In this document: one piece after another, positions 28,985-41,048 of the stretch
How the letters are laid out: each line of letters begins with the position of its first letter
Position numbering within the stretch: position 1 is the stretch's first letter
NCBI GenBank assembly: GCA_037447655.1
Contig: JBBHKE010002644.1
Coordinates: forward strand, 62,001 to 126,000
Source: Zygnema cylindricum
Lineage: Eukaryota > Streptophyta > Zygnematophyceae > Zygnematales > Zygnemataceae
Length of the DNA: 64,000 nucleotides
Direction: 5' to 3'
The notes under the pieces: model-generated
What the model saw: the letters and a program-made list of their open reading frames with translations, nothing else
Database searches by the model: none
What the model was told of the DNA's origin: nothing
Program-made: the position numbers and the translations under genes

Positions 28985-30177
28985 TGTTGGAATTCAAGTA
29001 TTTTCTAGGTCTAGAGATTGCAAAATAAAAAGCAAAATAGTAGATATTGACAGCCTGCCTCTAACTCCTCCTCAAGTCCCCACACTTGTCGCAGTCACTG
29101 AAGACTGAAGGAGGAGTTAGCCATGGCTGCCTGTGCTGTCTAGAGGGAGACACACAGTTGTTTTATAGGGGGTTTTCTCTAAAAGATAGTTTTGCCAGGT
29201 CCAGGATTTGATCCTGGTACCTGCCACTTGTCCACCCGCAATAGCCGGTAGTCTTATCCAGATAGTCTAAATTGTATTAGATATTATGAGGTATGATATT
29301 TATTTAAATAAATACAATAAGAATAATTCATTTAACTAGAACTATATGCATACTGCATAGAAACAGTTGTGGAAAGTACGACGTACGGTACGATTACGAA
29401 ATAAATACCGCGCGGTTTGTTTGACGCCGGAAAGAATACCGCGCAGGTATTTATGACGGCCACGATTGAAATCCAAATTTGATCGGACGGCCGCGAAGGA
29501 TGCCGAGATCGCGGCGTACGATTTTGGCGGTTTGCGATCACCGCCACATTAAGTGACACGTGGTAACACTACATTGGATTGCGGCAACTCCGGAGATTAC
29601 GGGAACAAATCCGGATATGACACGTGTCGACATTTTTGCCATGTTGTACAATGGCCGTACATAAAGTACACCGGCACCTGTACTTTTATGTACGATACAG
29701 TAATTTGATTGGTGCCGTACTTCAGTAGATAGAGTTTTAGAGAGGGAATAGGACTTAGATAAATTTTGGGTAGGCAGCTGCCTCTCCCAGAGAGCACCCT
29801 GTATAAATGGCAAACTTTGGCCAGCCATAACTATCAATTTACTTGACCATTTTCAGTGATTCTTTTTGCTGCGGACTCAAGGGAGTCTAGGCTACACAGG
29901 GGTGTATTCGGTCAGAGTTTTTGTCTACCAGGGTGGCTGTATTTCTAAGGGAAAGTCAAAGTGGGTGAATGTGTCCAAATCTCATATTCTAACTTTGCAT
30001 TCTGTGGTGGAACTGAGCACACAGAAAGTGTTATTTCACAGGGGTGAATCTATATTGGGGTTCTGACTGTCAAGGGGTCAGTCACTTGGGTTTATATTAA
30101 CTTGTAGTCGGCACTATCTAGATTAGCTTCTTTTGGATCTGCATACTCTGAGGGCCAATGGAGGTCTCAGAGTTTCA
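28985..30177 (+). repeat. LTR2 of tandem array (1193 bp), recombinant
   Basis: Matches LTR3 at early variants (C in GTCACTGAAG near 29097; 29153 and 29157) and LTR1 at later ones (29189 onward, including CTCAAGGGAG, GTGTATTCGG, GTCTACCAGG, TTTCTAAGGG and CTTGTAGTCGG). The switch lies between 29157 and 29189. Confidence 0.95.
29181..29269 (-). promoter_or_regulatory. Antisense Pol III-like module in LTR2
   Basis: Copy of the LTR1 module. B box GGATCAAATCC at 29204-29214. Confidence 0.6.
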
Positions 30178-32140
30178 GGTTATGGGCCCACCATCTAGGG
30201 TGCCTATGTTTGATGGAACAGGCTTCACGTATTGGGCGTTTACAATGGAGGGATTGCTTTTCGAGAAGCACTTATGGGGAATTGTTGCGGGACAAGTGAG
30301 ATGTCCGCCACCTAGCTTTGGAGGAGCTTACTACGGAGAATCATCTGAGACTGTCCAGAATATCACCCGGAGTTCAGATGCAACGGAAGGTGAAGGGAAA
30401 AACCTTTCCGTGGATGGGGAAATAGGGGAGAAGGAAAAAGGGACACCTATGGTGAGGGGAGCTAGGCTCTCAGCTATGGTACCACATGTAGGGATTAAAA
30501 CTGAAGAAAATGACAGGAAAATATGGGAATACAAAAACACTATAGCAAAACATCTCATACTTAGATATGTGTCTAAGTCGATAGCTATCACTCTTTTAAG
30601 TCTAACCAAGTCTTCAGAGATATGGGAAGCACTAACTCAGATTTATAAGAGTGAGACTATTCAGAGGCAGCAATTAGTAAAACAAGAAATAGATGCCTAC
30701 GTTTATAAAGGCGGTAGCATGATAGAGTTTTGTAATGATATTGCTGCGTTATATGTTGAGCTTACTAGTGCGGGATATGTAGAATCTGAGGAGAGTAAGA
30801 TTAATACACTAATTATGAAACTCCCAGATGAGTACGAAAACATAATTTGTCGTATGCAGGCAATGGATGGCTCCTCATGGACTTGGAGCTTTACCATGGG
30901 GATAATTCTTGTGAGGGAAAGCACTTTGGAGCTTCGTAGGGGAAAAGACAGGGTCAATGCATTTTCAGCTGGTGGTGATTGGCGGAATCGTGATGAGAGG
31001 AACGGCGGTGACGAGCGGAAGCGTGATGAGAAGAACGGTGGTGACGAGCGGAAGCGTGATGAGAGAAAGAAAGACAAAGGTAAACCTTATCGGAACTTTG
31101 GTGGAAAGAGAGGGAGAGGAAAAGGCACGGGAGCTTTGAAAAAATGGGTTTGCTTCTTTTGTAGGGAACCGGGTCATTATATGGAGGAATGCCCTTGTTT
31201 GGAAAAACTTAGAAGTTGGAATGTGGATGAGGAGGACGAAGATGAAGAGGAGAAAGAGGATGAAGAAAAATTGGAGCTTCTTCACATCGGTAGAATGGGG
31301 AAGGGAGAAAAGTACACAGAAATTGCTCGAAGGCAACAGTGTGCTTTTGGAGGTATAAGGGAAGTAAAGAGAGAAGAGGTACTTGAGGATGTCAAGGAGT
31401 GTAGAGTATATGATTTAGAAATGAGAAAGTTAGATCTAGGATCCATAAGTGAAAACGGGAAAGATAAAATTAATGAGGATAATTTTATACACAATAGGGA
31501 AACAGAAAACTGGTCGGAAAAGGAGACTTCAACGGATTCCGAGGAAAGGGGAGAAGTGAAACTCGAAGAGGTTTTAAAGGATAGGGGAGAAGAGAAATAT
31601 TTGATTAAAGGTTTAGGGGAGAAGAAATATTTATTGGGAACTAAATTAGAAAGTAATAGTGGAAAGAATTCCATGGGAGAGAGTGAGGGAAGTTCAGAAA
31701 ATGGGGTAATTATCATGGATAAAAATATGAGTACGAAAGATATAGATCTTATGAGGAACTTAGTGGGGACTAGTGGTTTTTGGGAATATTTGGGGGTGGA
31801 TGGATTTGACATCACTACTTGGTGTGACGAAGATGTGCCTGTAAAAGGGTTAGCATCTAGGTGTATGTTGCAGATTGGAAATGGGGCTTGCTATTTGGAT
31901 CGCAAGAGGGAAATCGGTTTGTGTGTGGATGAAAGAGTGATGAAGTGGATAAAATCTTTGCTTGAATTTAAGAAAAACGGGATGTTAAATAAAATGTGTG
32001 ATATAATTATCATTTCAGTTCATTTAATGCACTGTGTTAAATACTTAAGTTTTATGAAAGGAAAAGGAAAAAGGAAAAAGAAAAGGAAAAAGGGGAGGGG
32101 ATGTTTGTTTACTTGTTTGTGGGAGTTGAAAGAAAAATAG
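30158..32140 (+). CDS. Gag-centred 660-aa protein of the non-autonomous element, copy 2
   Basis: Same protein as copy 1 with only two amino-acid differences seen: Met instead of Ile in the VPxFDG motif near residue 17, and Cys instead of Tyr at 332. This copy therefore has an intact CCHC zinc knuckle (C332, C335, H340, C345) and is the better candidate for a functional nucleocapsid. The start, 33-bp minisatellite, Pol remnants and Lys-rich tail are as in copy 1. It is driven by LTR2 and terminated in LTR3. Confidence 0.85.
   Translation: MEVSEFQVMGPPSRVPMFDGTGFTYWAFTMEGLLFEKHLWGIVAGQVRCPPPSFGGAYYGESSETVQNITRSSDATEGEGKNLSVDGEIGEKEKGTPMVRGARLSAMVPHVGIKTEENDRKIWEYKNTIAKHLILRYVSKSIAITLLSLTKSSEIWEALTQIYKSETIQRQQLVKQEIDAYVYKGGSMIEFCNDIAALYVELTSAGYVESEESKINTLIMKLPDEYENIICRMQAMDGSSWTWSFTMGIILVRESTLELRRGKDRVNAFSAGGDWRNRDERNGGDERKRDEKNGGDERKRDERKKDKGKPYRNFGGKRGRGKGTGALKKWVCFFCREPGHYMEECPCLEKLRSWNVDEEDEDEEEKEDEEKLELLHIGRMGKGEKYTEIARRQQCAFGGIREVKREEVLEDVKECRVYDLEMRKLDLGSISENGKDKINEDNFIHNRETENWSEKETSTDSEERGEVKLEEVLKDRGEEKYLIKGLGEKKYLLGTKLESNSGKNSMGESEGSSENGVIIMDKNMSTKDIDLMRNLVGTSGFWEYLGVDGFDITTWCDEDVPVKGLASRCMLQIGNGACYLDRKREIGLCVDERVMKWIKSLLEFKKNGMLNKMCDIIIISVHLMHCVKYLSFMKGKGKRKKKRKKGRGCLFTCLWELKEK
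30178..30192 (+). other. Primer-binding site, tandem unit 2
   Basis: GGTTATGGGCCCACC directly after LTR2. Confidence 0.8.
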
Positions 32141-32145
32141 ACTAG

Positions 32146-32158
32146 AAAATAAGGGGAG
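32146..32158 (+). other. Polypurine tract, tandem unit 2
   Basis: AAAATAAGGGGAG directly before LTR3. Confidence 0.85.
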
Positions 32159-33351
32159 TGTTGGAATTCAAGTATTTTCTAGGTCTAGAGATTGCAAAAT
32201 AAAAAGCAAAATAGTAGATATTGACAGCCTGCCTCTAACTCCTCCTCAAGTCCCCACACTTGTCGCAGTCACTGAAGACTGAAGGAGGAGTTAGCCATGG
32301 CTGCCTGTGCTGTCTAGAGGGAGACACACAGTTGTTTTATAGGGGGTTTTCTCTAAAAGATATTTTTGCCAGGTCCAGGATTTGATCCTGGTACCTGCCA
32401 CTTGTCCACCCGCAATAGCCGGTAGTCTTATCCAGATAGTCTAAATTGTATTAGATATTATGAGGTATGATATTTATTTAAATAAATACAATAAGAATAA
32501 TTCATTTAACTAGAACTATATGCATACTGCATAGAAACAGTTGTGGAAAGTACGACGTACGGTACGATTACGAAATAAATACCGCGCGGTTTGTTTGACG
32601 CCGGAAAGAATACCGCGCAGGTATTTATGACGGCCACGATTGAAATCCAAATTTGATCGGACGGCCGCGAAGGATGCCGAGATCGCGGCGTACGATTTTG
32701 GCGGTTTGCGATCACCGCCACATTAAGTGACACGTGGTAACACTACATTGGATTGCGGCAACTCCGGAGATTACGGGAACAAATCCGGATATGACACGTG
32801 TCGACATTTTTGCCATGTTGTACAATGGCCGTACATAAAGTACACCGGCACCTGTACTTTTATGTACGATACAGTAATTTGATTGGTGCCGTACTTCAGT
32901 AGATAGAGTTTTAGAGAGGGAATAGGACTTAGATAAATTTTGGGTAGGCAGCTGCCTCTCCCAGAGAGCACCCTGTATAAATGGCAAACTTTGGCCAGCC
33001 ATAACTATCAATTTACTTGACCATTTTCAGTGATTCTTTTTGCTGCGGACTCAGGGGAGTCTAGGCTACACAGGGGTGTAGTCGGTCAGAGTTTTTGTCT
33101 GCCAGGGTGGCTGTATTTATAAGGGAAAGTCAAAGTGGGTGAATGTGTCCAAATCTCATATTCTAACTTTGCATTCTGTGGTGGAACTGAGCACACAGAA
33201 AGTGTTATTTCACAGGGGTGAATCTATATTGGGGTTCTGACTGTCAAGGGGTCAGTCACTTGGGTTTATATTAACTTGGAGTCGGCACTATCTAGATTAG
33301 CTTCTTTTGGATCTGCATACTCTGAGGGCCAATGGAGGTCTCAGAGTTTCA
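32159..33351 (+). repeat. LTR3 of tandem array (1193 bp)
   Basis: Differs from LTR1 at about nine positions noticed. Ends GAGTTTCA, then TSD ATTGG. Confidence 0.95.
32355..32443 (-). promoter_or_regulatory. Antisense Pol III-like module in LTR3
   Basis: Copy of the LTR1 module. B box GGATCAAATCC at 32378-32388. Confidence 0.6.
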
Positions 33352-33356
33352 ATTGG
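33352..33356. repeat. Right TSD of tandem array (ATTGG)
   Basis: Matches 25806-25810. Confidence 0.9.
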
Positions 33357-35474
33357 GATGGGCATACAATGGGCGAGAGATGATGTGCATCGAGATACCA
33401 TGTGGCAAAGAAGGATACGGATGTATGCAATGTGAGAATACGATACGATATCTTGCGGAAATGTATGATATTGGCACATGTCGTTTTAGCTCATATCAAA
33501 AGTACATAGTAGTGTTTTTTATGTTGCACTACATACCAAAATTTCAACCGTATATTTTCGCTACACTATTTGTGTAATAATATTTATCTAAGAGGCCTTG
33601 TGTACATGATTTTCTAATTTGGGATATTGCAAGTTTTACAACCTTCTATATTAGTCATTTATTAATATTATAAAAAGTGTGAACAACATGCAACAACTTT
33701 TATTTCTTACTAAATTTGCACATGAGCTTATAACCTAAGCTAGTTATCAAAGCGTAATTTTCTTGGTGTCCACTTTCTAGAAAATACGAGAAAATATTAC
33801 GGTTTTTAATGTAGAGTTTGGAATTTTAAGGTCCATTAATTATCGTTTAAGTTCTCAACCTTTCACGCACGATTTTTTTGGGGGTTTTTTTTGTGACTAA
33901 CAAATTGTCTCTATATGTCAATTTTATCACCCAGAAATTTGAGGAGGTGTAATAAATGTGAACATGTATTAAATAACACTAAAAGATGTATGGATTCGAA
34001 ATACCGACAATTTTAGCCATACTAAGGTAATTTTAACCTTGTACTCTCAAAATTGATGAATATATACTCGACATGGATAACCAAGCCAACCCGAACACTT
34101 ATCGATGAAAAAGACTAAGCATAAATTCTTTTCGTTCGACATTTACCAATATGTTACGCCATTTTGTCATAAATGCTCCTAATATTTCATGTTGTTAAAA
34201 TAAAAATGAACGGGTGTTTCTTTTCCATAAGTATTTTTACAAAAATACAAGAGCATTGACAACGAAAACATTCGATTTCATTAAACGTTTGAGAATCCGA
34301 AAAACGATTTAAAATAAAATCTCGTCGCCATTTTTTACCATGAGACACATAATGCTTTGTCAAAAGCATTGCATCCAACATTAACAACATCGTTTTGCTG
34401 CACATCGCTTGTCAAATTGACCTAATGTAATACCCATCGCTAAACAATCCTTTAGTTTTTGAATTGTACAACCCATCCTTATTAGAATACGTTAGTGTCG
34501 CACATAAAAAAACATTATTTATGGTTTAGTTGTACCCACGAAAAAGTTGTTTTTGACATACCATGGTTTTGCACTTATTTCAACCTTAGTGCAAAGATGT
34601 AGTTTGACATATAGGCATAAAGGGTTTTTCTTAGTAACATTTTTATTGAAAAATATGTAAGAAGTTGTGGCATGGAGATGAAAGCTGGTTGTCAAGCTCG
34701 TGTGCATTCTCGACACATTTCTACTCCTAGGATTTCCGGGCCTCATTCCACCATGTACGGACCCCAGCGTACGCGGAAAGGGGAGGACAACCAGTTGAAT
34801 CAGATCCTTGTATTTTCATCTAGGAGCACAACGCACTTTAGTTCACCTCAAACAAAGGTCGAACAGCGGAGTTAGTCCGTTGCAACGGTGGCGACTCCAT
34901 AATATGACATCTGTTCTATGTAGCTCTAGCGGAGGGGTAGGTTGTGGAAAGTCACGTAACCTTTTGGATTTTCTTATAGATGCTGCTGTTAGCCGTCAGT
35001 AGGATGTTAGTTCAGGCCCAACAGACGGGCAAAGCATTTATTACGTTGGGTCAAAGTTAGGCGTTTTCACGTCAATTTAGGACTTAGTTGCCCATTACTG
35101 TACTATAGGAGGACCTTTGGCTGCAAATCCATCCGGAGCCAGTCGCCTAACTTTTTGCCTTGAGTGTAGTACAACCTGTTTTGTCTTATGTCACTACGAT
35201 AAAAATTGCTGGCCCCTGATTGGCTTCTGGCATTGCTTTAACTTTGGCACTTGCAGTAGGAAAAACCTTGGTTGTATAAGGCACTTGTGGCCGAAGTAGA
35301 CAGGCTGCTTTTTTAGTACTATCTCCTGAGAAAACCCCCAAAGAATCGAAGCAATCTTTTTATTGAAGAACTGTTGCATTGTGTTGTGGACTTTGTTACC
35401 ATCTTTGTTTTGGATTTTCTTTTGTGGAAATCGTAGCTCGGGTGGGTCGTTGGCACTATCCTCTCTTTGGGCGG
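33357..35474. other. AT-rich intergenic DNA
   Basis: Only short frames without motifs. No repeats recognised. Confidence 0.4.
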
Positions 35475-36374
35475 TGAAATTCCGTGGTCTCCATTATCCC
35501 ACAGAATGAGCAGCCTATGCAAAGCCTCTAGGATACTATTTTCCCCTTCCACTTTCTCACTGAATAGGTGCCGCCCAGGTACACAAAAACTTTAACCACC
35601 CTCACCCTGGTATGAACAAGACTCCCTTGAGTCAAACGCAAAAAGAATCACTGAATTTGCTCCCCTAAGCAGTAAGTTATGGCTGGCCAAAGATGGCTTA
35701 TAAATACAAAAGGTCATATAGAGAGAGGAGCCTCAAACACGCTAAGTCCCTTAACTCCTACTCATAACTACCTACTACTCTACCCTAGGCTAATCAAAAG
35801 AGTGTATAGTACAAGAAGGTACAGTGGCCGATTGTACTTCTTGTACGGCCTTTGTACCACATGGCCTTCTAGTTGACACTTATAAACTTGGGAGCCATCG
35901 TTCCTCCTCCCATCCTTTCCGGCGTCCAATGATGTGGCGCCACGTGGCACAACGCGCCGCTATGTCAAAAAGCCGCCAAAGGTTCATTCGGGTTTGGCGG
36001 GGCGACAACGTTTGTCAGATAATGTTTTTTACACAGTTAGATTCGCGTCCGCGAGGGTCGTTTGATTATAGATGACATTTCGTCAATTTTGGTTTGTTTA
36101 AGTGAAAGTGACGTTTTGCGTAACACTTTATTTAATTTCCGAACCATATACGTGTATCGTTTCGCTAACGCCTAAATGGTTCAAGCGTAAGTCTACATTG
36201 TACTCTGCAGACCAAGGTTCAAATCCTGTTTAGGGCAACATTTTGGTAATCTATCAATGTGTCTGCCTGTCTCATTGTTTCTTTCTGACTATGGCGGCAG
36301 CCATGGTGACTCTCTCTCTCTCTTCACTCCAGAGTCTAAATTAAGAAGTGAATAATAATTACTTCATTTCAACG
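35475..36374 (-). repeat. Element C 3' LTR (900 bp)
   Basis: Plus strand begins TGAAATTCCG and ends ATTTCAACG (final CA mutated to CG). The begin encodes METTEFQ in element sense, the family's Gag start at the usual 20-nt distance from the LTR end. It is shorter and more diverged than the others, so probably the oldest of the set. Confidence 0.8.
36164..36244 (+). promoter_or_regulatory. Antisense Pol III-like module in LTR C
   Basis: B box GGTTCAAATCC at 36216-36226 and TTTT at 36241-36244. The whole 36170-36234 segment is the most tRNA-like of the set: GCCTAAATGGTTCAAGCG resembles an acceptor plus D arm, and a TTTAGGGC stretch could pair with the start. Offset from LTR start is about 149-159. 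Confidence 0.5.
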
Positions 36375-39300
36375 CTCCCCTTAATTGTAAGTCAACTTTT
36401 AATTTAAGTCCACAATTTTCTCTGCAAAATTTTAATTTAGGAAAAGGCACCGGTTTTGTCATCATGTCTGCAATCATCTCATTATCACTTTTATGAACCA
36501 GTTTAATTATTTTATTCTCAACCTTCTCTTTGACAAAGCTTAGTGTTATATCCATATGTTTAGCTTTGAAATGGTGTTTTGGATTAGCTGCGATAGAGAT
36601 AGCAGATTGATTATCACAAAAAGACATTCTGAGTCCCAATTTTTATGAACCCAAGTTCTTCGAGTAGAGATTTTACCCACATTAATTCTTTAGTGGCAAT
36701 ACATGAAGCCATGTATTCAGCCTCCATAGTGGACTGAGCAACTACTTTTTGTTGTTTGATACTCCAACAACATGCACCTGATCCAATTTGCAACACATAT
36801 CCGATTGTACATCGTCTCAAAGGCACATCCTTATAACTGGCATCACTCCAAGTGGTGATGTTAGTGTGCTCCCCTCCCAAATGCAACTATAATTCCCTTG
36901 TTCCCACCAAATATCTCATCACTCTTTTGGCTGCTTCCCAGTCTCTTTTCCTAGCTTTATTTAGACTTCTATTGAAAACACCTACAGCCGCAGCTATGTC
37001 CGGACGTGTACAATTTATAAAGTAAATGAAACTGCCTACAATTTGCCGATAAGGAATTCCTTCCATAAACCTCTTTTCTTCCTCATCCATCTCATCATTC
37101 GAAATCAACATCCCTCCCTCTTCACTCCCCTCCGATACTTACTTTAGATCCATAAGAGTGGTACACCCATTTGCTTTCTCCATCTGAATTTTTTTTAGCA
37201 TATTACCGATAGTTTTTTTCTGAGTGAGTCTTATAATTCTATTCCCTGTATCCCTCTCCATTTGAATCCCCAAAATGTATTTTGCTTCACTGAGATCTTT
37301 CATGTCAAACTGACTTCTCAGATCCTGTTTGAGTTTGTTAAATTTATCTAAGGACTTGCTTAAGACTAACAAATCATCTATATAAATAACAATAAATATC
37401 ACTCCATTTTCATCCTCAAATATATATATGGAGTGATCTAAACTTATTCTAATGTATCCCAAACTTTTCAGTAATTCGTCCAATTTTATGTTCTATTGCC
37501 GCGGGGTTTGCTTAAGGCTATAAAGTGATTTTATCAGTTCGCACACTTTGCTTTCTTCTCCACTTTCCTCGAATCCTTCCGGTTGCCTCATGTAGATTTC
37601 TTCTTCCAACTCTCCGTGTAAGAAGGCGGTCTTAATATCCATCTGGTGTATTTCCATATCCTTTGCTGCGGCTAAACTTAAGAGGATTCTGATAGAAGGG
37701 AATTTGACTACGGGTGCAAAGGTTTCTTCATAGTCTATTCCTTCTTTCTGAGTATAACCTTTAGCAACCAACCTAGCCTTATATCTTTCAATGGTATTAT
37801 CTGGGTTTAGTTTAAGCTTAAAAACCCACTTACATCCAATCGGTTTTTCTGTCCGGTGAACAATCTACGAACTCCCATGTATTGGCTACCATGATAGGGG
37901 CCATTTCTTCATTGATGGCAGTGATCCACCGACTGCTTTCTAGGGTATTTATGGCTTCTAAGTATGTTTGAGGTTCTTCTGGGTGAGACATCTTTGTGAG
38001 TTTATTATTTACATGTCTTTCTTGAAGCCGTTTACTACTTCTTTTTCCTCCTTAAAAATCTGACGCTGGTATGGAAGGCATCCTCTGGTTTCGTTGAGGA
38101 AGATTTGCATCTCCCCTATTTTCCAATTCCGGTGTTTGATCAAGTTCCTCGTCGATTTCCACTTCGTATTGTGGTGTTACCTCGGATGTTCTTTTTTTGT
38201 CCTTCTCCTTTGGCACATCTACAGATTTTTCCTTCTCCCCGTCTTCCTTCTCTTCATTTTCCAAGTCAAATCAGAATACTGACCCGATTCAAATCTGATT
38301 TTGACTTTTTTGTTATATTTCAATGGATCAATAGACTTTACTTCATTCATCACCACTATATGTTTTACCAAATTGATATCTCTCTTTTTCAAGTCATATA
38401 CTCGATATCCTTTTGTGCTCTTATCATGTCCTACAAGACATCCAGGTTTCCCTCTTCCCTCTAAGTTCCATTTAGTCTTATCAGAATCAAAACTGTAGAC
38501 TTGACTTCCGAACACTCTCAAATTAGACAAATCTGGTTTTCTTTCCGTCCACCTTTCATACGGAGTTTCCTCCTTATTTGCCGAAGTTAGCACTCTATTT
38601 TTGATAAAGTTAGCATAGTTTATAGACTCAGCCCAAAACTGCAATCCTATTCATTTATCAGTTACCATACATCTGGACATATCTCCTAAAGTTCTATTCA
38701 CTCTTTCTGCTACTCCATTTTGTTTCGTATTTTAAGGAACAGTTTTCTCATGATGGATTCCTTCTTCTTTAAGTAATTCTTCAAATTCCTTTGAGGTGTA
38801 TTCTTTCCCATTATCACTTCTTATATCTTTTATTGAGGTTTCATGTAATTTTTCACTCCATACTTTGTATTCTTTGAAACATCTTAGTACCTCTGACTTA
38901 TGTCTAAGAAAATACACCTTAGTGTATCTAGACCAATCATCTGTAATAGTTAACATCCATCTTTTCCCCCCATGTGAAACATACCTAGCTAGTCCCCAAA
39001 CATCAGTGTGAACTAGATCTAATACTTTCTCTCTTCTAAATGTGGATGCCTTTGGAAATGGAAGTCTATGAATCTTCCCTTGGGCACATCCACTACAATC
39101 ATTTGAGGTCTCATCATCTCCAAACTCAATTCCATCCACTATTCTTTTTTTCTTCATTTTCTTTAATCTATCTAGATTCACATGCCCTAACCTCTTGTGC
39201 CAAAGCATCATATCACTTCCACACGAGTAGAGAACACCTTTTTCATTGCAAAGTACAATTCTGAACATTCCTTGGCTACCCTTTTCAGCTATGAAATAAA

Positions 39301-40034
39301 CCTCATTATCAAAGCTAGCTGCGAAGATTCCTTTCTTAGTTCCGGTTTCGAACTCTTTTTCATCTAGAACAGCTGTAGAGACTAGATTCTTGCTAAGTTG
39401 TGGAATGTAAAGAACATCTGAGAGTGTTACAATTGAAGCCTTTCCATCAACTAGAACTTTTAATTCAAACGATCCAACAAGGTTTGTGGTTTTTACTCTA
39501 CCATCTCCATACTCTATCTCAATTGTTGGAATTTTTCTTAATTTAGTAAACCACCTCTTATCGTTGCACATATGCATTGAGGCCCCTGAGTCTATCATCC
39601 ACCCATCCTCAGGTGGATCCTTCTTACTTATGAAGGCACACTTTTGTCTCCGTAGAATGTCTGCATGCTTCTTAGTGGTTTTAGGTTTAACAAGAAGCTC
39701 CTCAAGCTCCTCTTCTGGTTCGGTTACGTCATCTTCTTCCTCGTCATGAACTTGAGTCAAAAAAACCTTTTTCTTTCCTCCATCATTTGAGGAACCTTGT
39801 CCATATTTCACTCGAAGATCCGCAAGTTTGACACAATCTTCCATATAATGTCCCGATTTCTTGCAGAAGTGACATAATCCACCTCGATGAGCTCCTCTCC
39901 CTTGTCGATCAAATCTACCACCTCCTTGTCTTTTTCCTCCAAAGTTTCGATAGTGAACCTTTCCTTTTTCCTCATCACGCTTCTGCCAATCAGATCCTGC
40001 ACCCAATGCTTGAACACTCGGATTTCCTCTCCTA
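36375..40034 (-). pseudogene. Element C: decayed copia gag-pol
   Basis: In element sense from 40034: Gag C-terminus with CCHC (CHFCKKSGHYMEDC), acidic linker, protease DSGASMHMC (about 39560-39590), integrase (HKRLGH, CSGC, TDVWG, RSDNGKEY), then RT with YIDDLLVL (about 37380), and RNase H pieces (WSDASYKD, STMEAEYMA, DNQSAISIA) up to a degenerate polypurine tract at 36375-36387. It is broken by frameshifts and stops near 38731, 38640, 38055, 37860, 37490, 37140, 36886 and 36640. Gag N-terminus and the 5' LTR are missing because element D begins at 40035 and nothing matching them reappears later in the window. Confidence 0.85.
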
Positions 40035-41033
40035 TGTTGAAATCACCGATTAAGGGAAGGTATTTTCTAAGTCTTAATTAGGTAAAATAACTAAAAGAAA
40101 AAGCACGGACAACCTGCCTCCACCTTCTCTCTCTAGCCCCCATACTTGATGTAGTCACTGAAGGAGAGAGAGGGCGGTGGAACCATGGCTGCCTCAGCTC
40201 TATAGGCAGGACTAAAGAGTGACCTAAGTCACTTTCAACAAAAAGGTTGAGTCCGGCAGGACTCGAACCTCCGACCGAGAGAGCGAGGCGTAGCCGTCAA
40301 CTCTTATTTGTCTGTCGTAGTAGTCCGTTAGGATACATAGTGTTTGATAGTTATTTAAACATTAGCAAGATCATTAATTCGTTCAGCGGAATAATAAATT
40401 AAGGACATAGAAACTAGTTGAGTTTTAGTGCGTACGAAACAAATGTACCGGACATTTGTTATTTTGGACGGCGAACATTAAAAGTCGGTTTGGATCCAAC
40501 AATCCGCATCATCGCCGGGATCCCGGAATAGGCGCCTTAGTGGTTTTTTAGGACGTGACATGACATGTCGACACGTGGCAAGATATTATTGGGAAGCGAG
40601 AATCCCAGGGAGCGCGAGGAAAAGTCTAGAGGAGACAGACGTCCATTTCATGGCGTTATATTAGAGGGCGTACACAAAGTACATCGGCCCTAGTACCTTT
40701 CTGTGCTGTAGAGTCTTCTGATTGGTTCGTACATCACTAGATAGGGGTTGTGAGAAGGGTTTAGGACTTAGAGGGATGAGGAGGTATCCGCAACTCTCCC
40801 AACAAGCTTGTATAAATATTGGCATCTTCGCCACTTGATAATTAATTGCCTGGTTGGGTATTTTCAGTGATTCTTTTTCTTGTGGACTCAAGGGAGTCCA
40901 AACTGAACAAGGGTGCAATTAGATTACCTATTTGTCTGCTTGGGTGGCAATGAACCAAGTTGAAAGAGGGCTAGCCAAAAGCTATCTAGCGGCTTTTTGA
41001 ATTCAGTGATCCAATGGGGGACACATAATTGCA
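40035..41033 (+). repeat. Element D 5' LTR (999 bp)
   Basis: TGTTGAAATC to ATAATTGCA, followed by the primer-binding site. TATAAATA at 40811-40818. Hairpin stem CCACC..CTCTCTCT (40119-40134) against GAGAGAGAG..GGTGG (40164-40180) around CATACTTGATGTAGTCACTG. It lies in opposite orientation inside element C Gag. Confidence 0.9.
40240..40305 (-). promoter_or_regulatory. Antisense Pol III-like module in LTR D
   Basis: Minus-strand perfect B box GGTTCGAGTCC (40259-40269), T5 at 40240-40244, and A-box-like AAGAGTTGACGG (40294-40305). Offset from LTR start is 225-235. A shortened version of the LTR A palindrome follows (AGTGACCTAAGTCACT). Confidence 0.55.
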
Positions 41034-41048
41034 GGTTATGGGCCCACC
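41034..41048 (+). other. Primer-binding site of element D
   Basis: GGTTATGGGCCCACC directly after the LTR, anticodon-arm type. Confidence 0.8.

Larger units (their letters stand above)
25811..33351 (+). mobile_element. Tandem LTR-internal-LTR-internal-LTR copia-derived element
   Basis: Three 1193-bp LTRs (25811-27003, 28985-30177, 32159-33351) alternate with two 1981-bp internal regions. The period is exactly 3174 bp and one TSD (ATTGG) flanks the whole array. Each internal region holds only a primer-binding site, one 660-codon frame and a polypurine tract; it has no protease, integrase or RT core. It is therefore a non-autonomous element of the A/B family. LTR2 shares its first-part variants with LTR1's opposite number LTR3 and its later variants with LTR1, as expected if a single insertion was duplicated by unequal crossing-over between its own LTRs. 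Confidence 0.95.
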
